Below, one piece after another: positions 9,785 through 17,826 of a stretch of 64,000 nucleotides of DNA. The notes beneath the pieces are model-generated. The model had not been told where the DNA came from and did not search any database. It saw nothing but the letters and a program-made list of their open reading frames with translations. The stretch comes from Desulfobacteraceae bacterium (GTDB lineage: Bacteria > Desulfobacterota > Desulfobacteria > Desulfobacterales > UBA5852), in contig JABZFP010000005.1 in NCBI GenBank assembly GCA_014237395.1, forward strand, positions 1 through 64,000, in the 5' to 3' direction. Positions within the stretch are counted from its first letter, which is position 1. Each line of letters starts with the position of its first letter. The translations under genes were made by a program, and so were the position numbers.

Positions 9785-10285
9785 ATGACGATGACGACAT
9801 GCCTGCCTCGCAAACAAATCATGGCCGCACTGACACTGGCGCTTTTATGGATCGTTCCTCTCCATGCGGCATGGGCTGCGGACGCCCGACTTTCCAAAGG
9901 GCAAACACTCTATGTTCCGGTGTACTCCCACATTTACAGCGGCGATCGGGAGCGCCCCGTGTACCTTGCGGTCACCGTCAGTATCCGCAATACCGATCCG
10001 ACCCATCCCATCCACATCAACGCCGTGGACTACTATGATTCCGCGGGCAAGCAGCTACGGCGTTTTATGGAAAAGCCGATCACCCTGGCGCCCATGGCAT
10101 CCACCCGCTTTGTCGTCAAGGAATCGGACAAGTCCGGCGGTTCCGGGGCCAATTTCATCGTCTCCTGGCAATCCGACACCCCCGTCAATCCACCGCTGAC
10201 CGAGGGTGTTATGATCAGCACCGCCTCGCAACTCGGCATTTCGTTCGTCACCCGCGGCGTTCCGATCGTCGCAGCGCAACCATAA
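9785..10285 (+). CDS. DUF3124 family exported protein
   Basis: A 166-residue protein with a signal peptide (hydrophobic stretch after PRKQIMAALTLALLW, likely cleavage after HAAWA) and a beta-rich domain recognisable as DUF3124 (LYVPVYSHIYSGDRER, then SIRNTDPTHPIHI and YYDSAGKQLRRF). Function is unknown; the fold likely resembles a small Ig-like or copper-chaperone-like beta domain, but that is inference. The start at 9785 was chosen because TGGAGAA precedes it at proper spacing; the reading frame is open further upstream without a better start. It lies 21 bp before the Kef-type antiporter gene and is probably co-transcribed. Confidence 0.8.
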   Translation: MTMTTCLPRKQIMAALTLALLWIVPLHAAWAADARLSKGQTLYVPVYSHIYSGDRERPVYLAVTVSIRNTDPTHPIHINAVDYYDSAGKQLRRFMEKPITLAPMASTRFVVKESDKSGGSGANFIVSWQSDTPVNPPLTEGVMISTASQLGISFVTRGVPIVAAQP

Positions 10286-10306
10286 GCCACAGGGAGCCTT
10301 CGAACG

Positions 10307-11911
10307 ATGGATCCGTTATGGATCTCGGCAGCATTTCTTTTTGGTTTTGCAGTCCGCCAGATCGGCCTGCCGCCGCTGGTCGGATTCCTGATGGCCGGTT
10401 TCACCCTGAATGCGGCCGGAATCGAGGGCGGCCCCATGCTGGAAAATATCGCCGACATGGGCGTTACCCTTCTGCTTTTCAGCATCGGCCTCAAACTACG
10501 TATCAAAAGTCTTCTCAAGCCGGAGATATGGACCGGCGCCAGCATCCACATGGTGATCTCGGTGCTGCTCTTCGGGGCGGCCATGTATGCTCTGGGCATC
10601 GCCGGCATGGCGTATTTCGGCCCGCTGGATGTCAAGCTGACCTTGCTGGTGGCGTTTGCCTTGAGCTTTTCCAGTACGGTCTTTGCGGTCAAAGTGTTGG
10701 AAGATCGCGCCGAGATGCGATCGTTTCATGGCCAGGTGGCCATCGGCATCCTGATCATCCAGGACCTGCTGGCGGTGATCTTCATAACCGCCTCCATGGG
10801 CAAGTTACCGTCACCCTGGGCCATTCTGGCGGTGCCGGGCCTTTTCCTGCTGCGTCCCGTGCTCATGCACCTCATGGATCGCAGTGGCCACGGCGAGTTG
10901 ATGATCCTCTGCGGATTCCTCATGGCCCTGGTCTTCGGCGCGGGCCTCTTTGAACTGGTGGGCCTCAAAGCCGACCTGGGGGCCCTTTTCGTGGGTATCC
11001 TGCTGGCACCGCACGCCAAAGCGCCCGAGATGGCCAAGCACCTGCTGGGCTTCAAGGATTTTTTCCTGATCGGTTTTTTTCTCAGCATCGGCCTATCGGG
11101 CGTCCCCAGTCTTGCGACTTTCGGGGTCGCGCTTCTGCTTGTGGCCGTGATACCGATCAAGGTCGCGCTCTTCTTTTTCCTTCTGACCCGGTTCAAACTG
11201 CGGGCCCGCACAGCCGTCCTGGCATCCCTCAACCTGGCCAACTACAGCGAATTCGGCCTGATCGTCGGTGCCATCGCCACAGGCAACGGCTGGATCGGTG
11301 CGGAATGGCTGACGATCATCGCCATCGCCCTGTCCCTTACCTTCATTCTGGCAGCACCATTGAACACCCATGCCGATCGCATCTACCAGCGCTTTCGCAA
11401 AACCCTGAAACGCTTCGAAACCAATACCCGCCACCCCACCGATGCGCCCATCGACGCCGGGGGCGCGGTCATCGCTGTTTTCGGCATGGGTCGAATCGGC
11501 ACCTGCGCTTATGACGCCATGGTGGAACGCCACGGCGCGGTGGTGATCGGCGTTGATTTTGACCACGAGACCGTGGCGTACCACCAAAAAGCCGGACGCC
11601 GGGTGGTATTCGGCGATCCCACCGATCCCGACTTTTGGGCGCGGGCCCTGACGATCAGCCAGATGCGCCTGACCATGCTGGCGACACCCAGCCAGACTGC
11701 CAATCTGGCAGCGGTCAGGCAGTTGCGATCCAAAGGCTTTACCGGCATGATCGCCGCAACCGCCCTGTTCGATGACGAAATTCCGGACCTGGAAAAAGCC
11801 GGTGTCGATGCCGCCTTCAACTTATACGGCGAGGCGGGATTGGGGTTTGCCGACCACGCCAACGAACTGCTCGAAAAACGATTGCTCAAACCTCATCGGC
11901 CACTGACATGA
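10307..11911 (+). CDS. Kef/CPA2-type cation:proton antiporter with RCK domain
   Basis: A 534-residue inner-membrane transporter. The first ~370 residues form a Na+/H+ exchanger-type membrane domain with many hydrophobic helices and the family segment ALSFSSTVFAVKVLEDRAEM. The C-terminal cytosolic part is a TrkA-N/RCK nucleotide-binding domain with a Rossmann-type glycine motif (VIAVFGMGRIGTCAYDAM) and the acidic end of beta-2 (VIGVDFDHE). Family members move K+ or Na+ against H+ under nucleotide control. It follows the DUF3124 gene closely. Confidence 0.92.
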   Translation: MDPLWISAAFLFGFAVRQIGLPPLVGFLMAGFTLNAAGIEGGPMLENIADMGVTLLLFSIGLKLRIKSLLKPEIWTGASIHMVISVLLFGAAMYALGIAGMAYFGPLDVKLTLLVAFALSFSSTVFAVKVLEDRAEMRSFHGQVAIGILIIQDLLAVIFITASMGKLPSPWAILAVPGLFLLRPVLMHLMDRSGHGELMILCGFLMALVFGAGLFELVGLKADLGALFVGILLAPHAKAPEMAKHLLGFKDFFLIGFFLSIGLSGVPSLATFGVALLLVAVIPIKVALFFFLLTRFKLRARTAVLASLNLANYSEFGLIVGAIATGNGWIGAEWLTIIAIALSLTFILAAPLNTHADRIYQRFRKTLKRFETNTRHPTDAPIDAGGAVIAVFGMGRIGTCAYDAMVERHGAVVIGVDFDHETVAYHQKAGRRVVFGDPTDPDFWARALTISQMRLTMLATPSQTANLAAVRQLRSKGFTGMIAATALFDDEIPDLEKAGVDAAFNLYGEAGLGFADHANELLEKRLLKPHRPLT

Positions 11912-12004
11912 TTTATTTCACATGGAAGTAAGACGCAGTGCATTGGTCGGTAGACATCGAGCAACATTAACGATACGTCCCTTTTAACCGGGGATCGATA
12001 AAAA

Positions 12005-13051
12005 ATGGCACAGAAAGTCATTCTGGACCTCGACAACGCCCTGACCATCCCGGTCCAGGACACCGATGACGCCCTGGCGCTGGCGCTGGCCCTGGTGTCC
12101 CCGGAGTTGGAGATTCTGGGCTGCACCACCTGCGCGGGCAACTGTCGTACGCCGCAGTCGACCCTCAACACCCTGAGGCTTCTGGAAGCGGGGGGTATCC
12201 AGGCCTTACCGGTTGCGGAGGGCCATCCCACCGCGCTGGCACGGGATCGGGAACCCCACTTCCGCTATCTGGCGTCCAAGACCGACGGATCCGGGCGCCG
12301 CTACTGGGACAACCTACCGGAACCGCCGGACACCCGCTTGGGCGCCCATGCCCTTCCGGCCGCGGAATTTATCATCCAGACCGCCCGCCGCCATCCCGGC
12401 GAGGTGATTCTCGTGGCCCTGGGCAGCCTGACCAATCTTGCGTTGTCCCTGCTGGAGGCTCCTGAAACAGCCTCCCTGCTCAAAGGTGTGGTGCATATGG
12501 GCGGCAGTTTCGATCCGTTGGATGGTCCGCCCTTTGTCTGGCAGACGCCGGATATCCCCGACGACGTCTGGCGGAGCACGCTGCGCTTCAACACGGTTTT
12601 CGACCCGGAAGCCTCCGCCGTGGTCTTCCGCTCCGGCATTTCCGTGACCCTGGTCCCGGCCAACGTCACCGCCCTGGTTTTCCAACGGCCCATCCATCTG
12701 GAACGACTGCAGGCCGTGGGAACCCGGTGGCACCGCTATCTCGCAGCCTATGCGCGCCCCTGGGTCGAGTGGTCGATCCACGAACGCAAGCTGCCGGGAG
12801 CCCACATGCACGACCCGCTGACCGTGGCCGCCGTTATCGACGCCGCCTTTTTTCAGTTCACGTCCATGGATCTGAGCGTGCCGGCCCTGCTGACCGGGAA
12901 AGGCCCCTGGTTGACGGTGGATTCCGGCGGCCTGCCCGTAAACGTCGCCAGCCAAGTGGACGCCCCCCGCTTCGAAGCCTGGTTGGCCGATCGGCTGCAC
13001 GCGCCGGTCCTGGAGCGTTATCTTACCCCTGCAGCTTCAAACGCCCTTTGA
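12005..13051 (+). CDS. Inosine/uridine-preferring nucleoside hydrolase family protein
   Basis: A 348-residue protein of the IUNH fold, predicted to hydrolyse the N-glycosidic bond of ribonucleosides in a Ca2+-dependent reaction. The Asp cluster that holds the ribose and calcium appears at the N-terminus in expanded form: LDLDNALTIPVQDTDDALAL instead of the compact DTDPGxDD, so there is a seven-residue insertion. The usual VALGSLTNLALSL and HMGGSF segments follow, and HDPLTVAAVID-type residues near the C-terminus supply the catalytic His/Asp. Substrate preference is uncertain because of the altered N-terminal motif. GGGGATCGAT precedes the ATG. It converges with the GatZ/KbaZ-like gene. Confidence 0.88.
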   Translation: MAQKVILDLDNALTIPVQDTDDALALALALVSPELEILGCTTCAGNCRTPQSTLNTLRLLEAGGIQALPVAEGHPTALARDREPHFRYLASKTDGSGRRYWDNLPEPPDTRLGAHALPAAEFIIQTARRHPGEVILVALGSLTNLALSLLEAPETASLLKGVVHMGGSFDPLDGPPFVWQTPDIPDDVWRSTLRFNTVFDPEASAVVFRSGISVTLVPANVTALVFQRPIHLERLQAVGTRWHRYLAAYARPWVEWSIHERKLPGAHMHDPLTVAAVIDAAFFQFTSMDLSVPALLTGKGPWLTVDSGGLPVNVASQVDAPRFEAWLADRLHAPVLERYLTPAASNAL

Positions 13052-13053
13052 AG
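13035..13053. terminator. Weak hairpin at the nucleoside hydrolase stop
   Basis: Perfect 7-bp inverted repeat CTTCAAA/TTTGAAG with a 5-base loop overlaps the stop codon. T-rich runs follow only 20-40 bases later (13079-13098), so this is at best a weak terminator for the two convergent genes. Confidence 0.25.
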
Positions 13054-13165
13054 GGGGCTTGAAAAACGGTTTTTGAATGATTGTTTTTTTGTTTCCCTTT
13101 GTCCCGCGCCGAGCATCGACGATGCGTCGCGAACCCACCGGGATGTCGGGGCTCCGACTGGATAG

Positions 13166-14500
13166 CTACGCCAGTGCCGGATTGCAGGCCTGTGCATACC
13201 GCTTCGCAACAGCCCCAATCCGGTCCAGCACGATCTGCTCCGGGTCGTTGGCAAGGCGTCCGTCGCGGATTTTCTGCCCGGCTTCCGGCAGGTGCTGCAG
13301 GACAAGGGACAGCGGGGGCGGCGCCTGACGTAAAGTGGCGAAGAGGCGCTTCAGGGCCGCCTGCGCCTCGGGTCGGCTCCAGTAATACCGGATCCGATCG
13401 GAATAGGCGTACCGCCGTAAATACGCCAGTTCCTCTTCCGACCCCTGGTAATAGTGCTGCCAGGATTCCGGATCGGAAACCATCAAATTCTCCATGATGT
13501 CCGGCAAGTAACCCCCAGTGACGCTTTTACGACCCCCGTAAGCGTCTTTTTCAATCTCCGCCAGAGCGAAAAAGGCCTCCCGCATGGCATAGGTCAGCGC
13601 GGGGCCGACTTTGAGGATGCCGAAATGATCCGCCACCATGCGCGCCAGTGCGGCCGGGGTTTGAAAATCCGTGGAGTGGGCTTCGAGGACCAAATGGTCC
13701 ACCTGTCGGATATACGCGACCAGGGGCTGCATCCGATCAGACGCATACGGGTGCACCATGCGCGGCGCGAACTCCGCTCCGGTCTGGACCACGAGAGCCA
13801 GGACCCGCTGCCAGGCATGCGACAGCCCCCGGTCTTCAAAGGCGCGCCGGCAGGCCGACACGGTTTCCCCGATTTGTTCCGCATCCGTCACCGGAACAGC
13901 TTTTTCAGCCATGTCGCCGCCGCCCGGCGGCGGGACGTCCGAACCAATGACGTAATAGGGTGGCGGAAGACCTGCCTGTTTGGCTGTTCGTTCCACCACC
14001 CGGCACAGATCCGCCGCCCGGCGGCTGATCAACTCGAGGGACAGGCTGCCGTCCGACTGCCGGGCCTCATCGCCGCAGGGCGTGGTGGTGTCCAGATGGA
14101 TCTTCCGGTAGCCGGCCCGCACACAGGCCGATGCCAGGGCCGATGCCTGCTGCAACGCATGGTCGGCGGACGCATGGCGCCAGGGATGCGGGCCGATATG
14201 ATCCCCCCCGATAATGATTCTGTCGGATGGCAGACCGACCTGCATCGCCATCTGAAGGACCTCGCGCCGAAAACGGTGGGGGGTGAGCCCCGTATACCCG
14301 CCGGACAGATTCACCTGACTGGCGGTGGATTCAATGAGCGCCACCGTACCATCGCGAAGCGCCTGCTGCAAAACCGCCCGAATGGCACAGGCATTCGCCG
14401 TACAGGCGGCATACATAGCGAACGGCTCGCCCTGCTTCTGACGCTGAACCACCGCCTCCAGCATCGCGGCGGCTGTATGGTCAAAAATCCCGGAACCCAT
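13166..14500 (-). CDS. Tagatose-bisphosphate aldolase non-catalytic subunit (GatZ/KbaZ-like)
   Basis: A 444-residue TIM-barrel protein of the D-tagatose-1,6-bisphosphate aldolase class II accessory family. Recognisable segments are IESTASQVNLSGGYTGLTP, IIIGGDHIGPHPWR, HLDTTTPCGDE and YVIGSDVPPPGG. In characterised systems this subunit stabilises the catalytic class II aldolase GatY/KbaY. No catalytic partner or sugar PTS genes are present in the window, so here it may act alone or on another sugar phosphate or polyol. The start at 14500 is preceded by AGGCG. It is divergent from the CDP-alcohol phosphatidyltransferase gene. Confidence 0.87.
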   Translation of the reverse strand: MGSGIFDHTAAAMLEAVVQRQKQGEPFAMYAACTANACAIRAVLQQALRDGTVALIESTASQVNLSGGYTGLTPHRFRREVLQMAMQVGLPSDRIIIGGDHIGPHPWRHASADHALQQASALASACVRAGYRKIHLDTTTPCGDEARQSDGSLSLELISRRAADLCRVVERTAKQAGLPPPYYVIGSDVPPPGGGDMAEKAVPVTDAEQIGETVSACRRAFEDRGLSHAWQRVLALVVQTGAEFAPRMVHPYASDRMQPLVAYIRQVDHLVLEAHSTDFQTPAALARMVADHFGILKVGPALTYAMREAFFALAEIEKDAYGGRKSVTGGYLPDIMENLMVSDPESWQHYYQGSEEELAYLRRYAYSDRIRYYWSRPEAQAALKRLFATLRQAPPPLSLVLQHLPEAGQKIRDGRLANDPEQIVLDRIGAVAKRYAQACNPALA

Positions 14501-14572
14501 GATTTAAATCGCCTGCAACCCTTTTCCCATAGCGCGTTTCGTTATTTGGGGTGGACGCGGCCCGGTCCCGGC

Positions 14573-14601
14573 TTGACACCCCCAGGGCTTTCTTCTAATA
14601 T
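14573..14601 (+). promoter_or_regulatory. Near-consensus sigma-70 promoter
   Basis: TTGACA (14573-14578), exactly 17 bases, then TAATAT (14596-14601). The -35 is perfect and the -10 matches five of six positions. It drives the phosphatidyltransferase gene starting at 14641. Confidence 0.75.
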
Positions 14602-14640
14602 CGCCCAGTTTCTTATCACGCACCGAGTGCCTGAAAGCCT

Positions 14641-16146
14641 ATGACACAAACAGACGATTCCACACAGACACCCAAAGACCGCCCGCTTCCGCGAAAAGTC
14701 GCCGCCCTTCTCGTTTACAGCCGCCCGGGATTGGTCTTTGGCGGCATGATCTGCGCCTTGGCGGTCATGTGGCGGCAAGACCCGCGGGTCTATACCCTGG
14801 GCGTCAGTCTGCTGGTCCTTTCCATGACCTTCGACCTCGTGGATGGCTGGTTTGCCGCCCGTTATCGTCCCGATGCGCCCCTGGCCCACCTGGCCGATCG
14901 CTTGATGGACAAACTGGTCTATTCCATTATCTTTCCGGTCATTGCCGTCGGCACGATGTGGCGCCTCCTGGTCATTACGCCGGACCACACCAAAGGTCAA
15001 TTGCTCCATGCTGTTTTCGTATTGCTGCTGTGTGTGACCGTGCTGATCCGGGACAATTTTGCCGCTTTCATGCGGGGCTTCGCTATCCGGCAAGGCTCCG
15101 AACCCGCGCTCAGTGAGTACAACCGCCTGCGAACCATCGTGGCCGCTCCGGTCAGCGCCCTGCTCTACGCTTATGCGTTTTATATCCCCGAGGGGCCGCC
15201 CTCCTGGCTGTATTTTAAAATTACCTGGCTGGCCAATTTCCCGCTGCAGGTACTCTTTTTTATTGAAATTTTGTTCCTGATCATCAATTTAGGGTCCATC
15301 GCCGGTTATTGCCGTAAATACGGCACCCTCTGCCTGGATGAATTATGCCTTGGGGATGCTGTCCTGCGCCGCCGGATTCTGGCCATCTTCCCCAATGCCC
15401 TGACAGTCATGAACGCCATGATGGGCCTGATTGCCGTTTTCTTCGCTTACCAGGGCAGGATCCGGGAATCCTATCTGATGATTATCGGGGCCGCCACCTT
15501 TGATAAGCTTGACGGCGCTCTTGCGCGCCGTCTGGGCCTCACCGAACCGCTGCCGGAAGAAATAGGGCAACGCAAGATCAACCTCGGCAACCTCATGGAT
15601 GATTTTGCCGATGCGGTCAGCTTCTGCATAGTGCCGGGATGGATTTTTTATATCTGCCTGCGCGACATCGCACCGGAACACTTTACCCACCTGCCGGTGG
15701 GCCTGGTGGCCTTGCTCTATGTCGGATTAGGGCTGGGGCGCCTGATTTACTTCACCATCGACAAGGCGCCCATTCCGGGTTTTTTTAAAGGATTGCCGAC
15801 GCCGGCCGGCGCCATGCTGGTGCTGGCCCCCTTGATCGCTTTCAGCCAGGCCGTCAACGAAACGCCCCGCTGGGTTCCCTTCTGGGGGTATTTTTCCTTC
15901 GGCCTGATGATCGTTACGGCGATCCTGATGAACTGTTATTTCATCCGCTATCTGCACATGGGCCGCTTCATGAGCCGTAATCCGTGGATGACGCGCTTCA
16001 GCCTTGCCCTTCTGATAACCGTCGTAACCCCCTATTTCGGCCTGGTATGCTTTGGCTATATGTTCCTCTATGTTCTGTCGCCGCTGGTCACCTGGCGAAT
16101 CGATCCGGAAGAGGCCGCCCGGGAAACCCGCACAACGTCATCCTGA
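14641..16146 (+). CDS. Tandem CDP-alcohol phosphatidyltransferase protein
   Basis: A 501-residue polytopic membrane protein containing two copies of the CDP-alcohol phosphatidyltransferase fold. The second copy has the full signature D288-x2-DG-x2-AR followed, after an enlarged spacer, by G316-x3-D320-x3-D324; it also has the PNALTVMNAMMG entry seen in phosphatidylserine synthases, so it is probably the active site. The first copy keeps D65, D68-G69, D86 and D90, but reads DGWFAAR (one extra residue) and has Ala where the conserved Gly should be, so it may be altered or inactive. Likely role: phospholipid head-group transfer (phosphatidylserine or related) at the inner membrane. It stands alone behind its own strong promoter. 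Confidence 0.85.
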   Translation: MTQTDDSTQTPKDRPLPRKVAALLVYSRPGLVFGGMICALAVMWRQDPRVYTLGVSLLVLSMTFDLVDGWFAARYRPDAPLAHLADRLMDKLVYSIIFPVIAVGTMWRLLVITPDHTKGQLLHAVFVLLLCVTVLIRDNFAAFMRGFAIRQGSEPALSEYNRLRTIVAAPVSALLYAYAFYIPEGPPSWLYFKITWLANFPLQVLFFIEILFLIINLGSIAGYCRKYGTLCLDELCLGDAVLRRRILAIFPNALTVMNAMMGLIAVFFAYQGRIRESYLMIIGAATFDKLDGALARRLGLTEPLPEEIGQRKINLGNLMDDFADAVSFCIVPGWIFYICLRDIAPEHFTHLPVGLVALLYVGLGLGRLIYFTIDKAPIPGFFKGLPTPAGAMLVLAPLIAFSQAVNETPRWVPFWGYFSFGLMIVTAILMNCYFIRYLHMGRFMSRNPWMTRFSLALLITVVTPYFGLVCFGYMFLYVLSPLVTWRIDPEEAARETRTTSS

Positions 16147-16315
16147 CGGTCTGAGTGCGGCCGAACCACTGCAGGCGGACGATTTTACGCTTGACGAACC
16201 CTCCCCGGCCCTCTATAGCCGTCTATTTTCCCGATGGTTAACCGATTGACGACCGACAAACAGCGACCGGCCGAGCGTGCCGTTTTTCTGTTGATGCCCA
16301 TGAAGGAGAATTAAA

Positions 16316-16804
16316 ATGACCCTGTGCCCCTGTGGATCCGAAAAAGACTATAGCGCGTGCTGCGAACCGTTGATCACGGGCAGCCAGACCGCTGAAACCG
16401 CCGAAACCCTGATGCGGGCCCGCTACAGTGCCTATGTCAATGAAGCGGTAACCTTTATCCTCGACACCACCCACCCCGACCAACGCGACCAGTACACCGA
16501 GGGCGGCATCCGACGATGGGCCCGGAATAGCGAATGGCGCGGCTTGACGATCCTGGAAACCGAAAAGGGCGGGGCCGGGGATGACACCGGGACAGTCGAA
16601 TTCGTGGCCGAGTATGTTGAAAAAGGACGCCGCAACCGCCATCATGAAATCGCCCAATTTCGGCGGCAGGAAGGCCTCTGGTATTTTTATGACGGCCAGG
16701 CCCCAACGCCGAAAACCGTGGTTCGAACAAGCCCCAAGGTGGGCCGCAATGACCCCTGCCCTTGTGGCAGCGGGCGCAAATATAAAAAGTGCTGTGCGGC
16801 CTGA
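16316..16804 (+). CDS. YchJ-family protein with two SEC-C motifs
   Basis: A 162-residue protein with a zinc-binding SEC-C motif at each end: [13 protein letters not shown] at residues 4-16 and [13 protein letters not shown] just before the C-terminus. The central domain is the NTF2-like YchJ domain ([26 protein letters not shown]). Its exact biochemical role is not established; SEC-C motifs bind zinc and contact the ribosome or SecB in other proteins. GAAGGAGAAT precedes the ATG at good spacing. The nitroreductase gene follows 52 bp later. Confidence 0.9.
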   Translation: MTLCPCGSEKDYSACCEPLITGSQTAETAETLMRARYSAYVNEAVTFILDTTHPDQRDQYTEGGIRRWARNSEWRGLTILETEKGGAGDDTGTVEFVAEYVEKGRRNRHHEIAQFRRQEGLWYFYDGQAPTPKTVVRTSPKVGRNDPCPCGSGRKYKKCCAA

Positions 16805-16856
16805 TCCTCCGGCCCACCGCACCGGATATCCGACCGTAAGCGCATGGAGTGGAAAC

Positions 16857-17399
16857 ATGTTTGACGACCTGATTCGAAAACGACGCAGCATCCGCCGCTT
16901 CAGGGACCAGCCGGTGGAACCGGAAAAAGTCGACAGCCTCCTGGAGGCCGCCCTGCGGGCACCTTCCTCCCGCAGTTTGAACCCGTGGGAATTTGTAGTG
17001 GTCGACGATCGCCCCCTGCTTGAAAAGCTTGCCGGGTGCAAGCCCCATGGCGCCGGTTTTCTGGCACAAGCCCCCTTGGGCATCGTGGTCTGCGCCGATC
17101 CGGCGCGATGTGACGTATGGGTGGAGGATTGCGCCATCGCCGTGACCTTCATCCAACTGATGGCCGTTGCCCTCGACCTGGGAAGCTGCTGGATTCAGGT
17201 CCGCAAGCGGTCGCATGCCAGCGGTTGCCCGGCCCGTGACGATATTGCCCGGCACCTCGACCTGCCCGATCGCCTGGCGGTGGAAGCCATGATCGCCGTT
17301 GGCTACCCGGCAGAGCCCAAAACGGGCCATGCCCGGGATACCCTTCTGTTCGAGCGGGTCCATCGCAACAGTTTCGATACGCCTTATCATTTTAGCTAA
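16857..17399 (+). CDS. Nitroreductase-family flavoprotein
   Basis: A 180-residue FMN-dependent oxidoreductase of the nitroreductase superfamily, with the opening motif RKRRSIRRFRDQPVE and the FMN-contacting APSSRSLNPWEFVVV. The late segment AMIAVGYPAEPK is also typical. It is the short form without a ferredoxin domain; the electron donor would be NAD(P)H. The start at 16857 gives the standard N-terminus; the frame is open further upstream inside the YchJ gene but that extension is not family-like. It sits directly upstream of the structured element ending in a terminator. Confidence 0.9.
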   Translation: MFDDLIRKRRSIRRFRDQPVEPEKVDSLLEAALRAPSSRSLNPWEFVVVDDRPLLEKLAGCKPHGAGFLAQAPLGIVVCADPARCDVWVEDCAIAVTFIQLMAVALDLGSCWIQVRKRSHASGCPARDDIARHLDLPDRLAVEAMIAVGYPAEPKTGHARDTLLFERVHRNSFDTPYHFS

Positions 17400-17428
17400 A
17401 GTTCCACGCGACGCGGCCGATAAGCATA

Positions 17429-17509
17429 CTAAGGGCACTGCCGGAAACGACGCCCGGCGGCAAAAACGCCGCGTAGCGTTTCCGGCTGTATCTTCATAAC
17501 CTTCCTTAG
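17429..17509 (+). ncRNA. Candidate structured RNA (three nested stems)
   Basis: Nested perfect stems: outer CTAAGG (17429-17434) with CCTTAG (17504-17509); middle CCGGAAACG (17441-17449) with CGTTTCCGG (17477-17485); inner CGGCG (17455-17459) with CGCCG (17467-17471) around an A-rich loop. A rho-independent terminator starts four bases later. This is either a small RNA or a structured 3' UTR of the nitroreductase mRNA. I do not recognise a known riboswitch family. Confidence 0.45.
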
Positions 17510-17512
17510 TCC

Positions 17513-17549
17513 CACCAGGGTGGTTTCGGCCACCCTGGTGTTCCTTTTT
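17513..17549 (+). terminator. Rho-independent terminator
   Basis: 11-bp perfect stem CACCAGGGTGG / CCACCCTGGTG, loop TTTCGG (UUCG-like), then TTCCTTTTT. It ends transcription from the nitroreductase side or from the structured RNA candidate. Confidence 0.85.
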
Positions 17550-17687
17550 GATCTGAATCTGTCTCCCCAGGTTTTCACCCATCCGAATGGTAAGGACACC
17601 CCGTTGCCCCTATTTCCCTCCAGCGAAAAAAAAGACGTTGTGACAGCCTGGAATCTATAGACAAAACCTACCTGACGGATAAAGCTC

Positions 17688-17714
17688 TAAAGTTTTAGCC
17701 AATTTTCCCGATTT
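17688..17714 (+). promoter_or_regulatory. Sigma-28 (FliA)-like promoter
   Basis: TAAAGTTT (17688-17695), exactly 11 bases, then CCCGATTT (17707-17714). The -35 matches the flagellar sigma consensus TAAAGTTT fully and the -10 matches the CCGAT core of GCCGATAA. It lies about 112 bp before the HDOD-GGDEF start, suggesting control with motility genes. Confidence 0.6.
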
Positions 17715-17826
17715 AACAATCGAGAGGCCACACGGCGGACGGATCAGCTATGGCCCCATTATGGAAAATGGCCCCTTCCGGGTCAGGTCATACGGCCCAA
17801 CGAACCCATATAAACGGGAATGCGCG

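Noticed and set aside
13454..14644. 396-codon plus-strand open frame opposite the GatZ/KbaZ-like gene
   Set aside because: No family wording, and it overlaps a fully recognisable minus-strand gene and the promoter at 14573.
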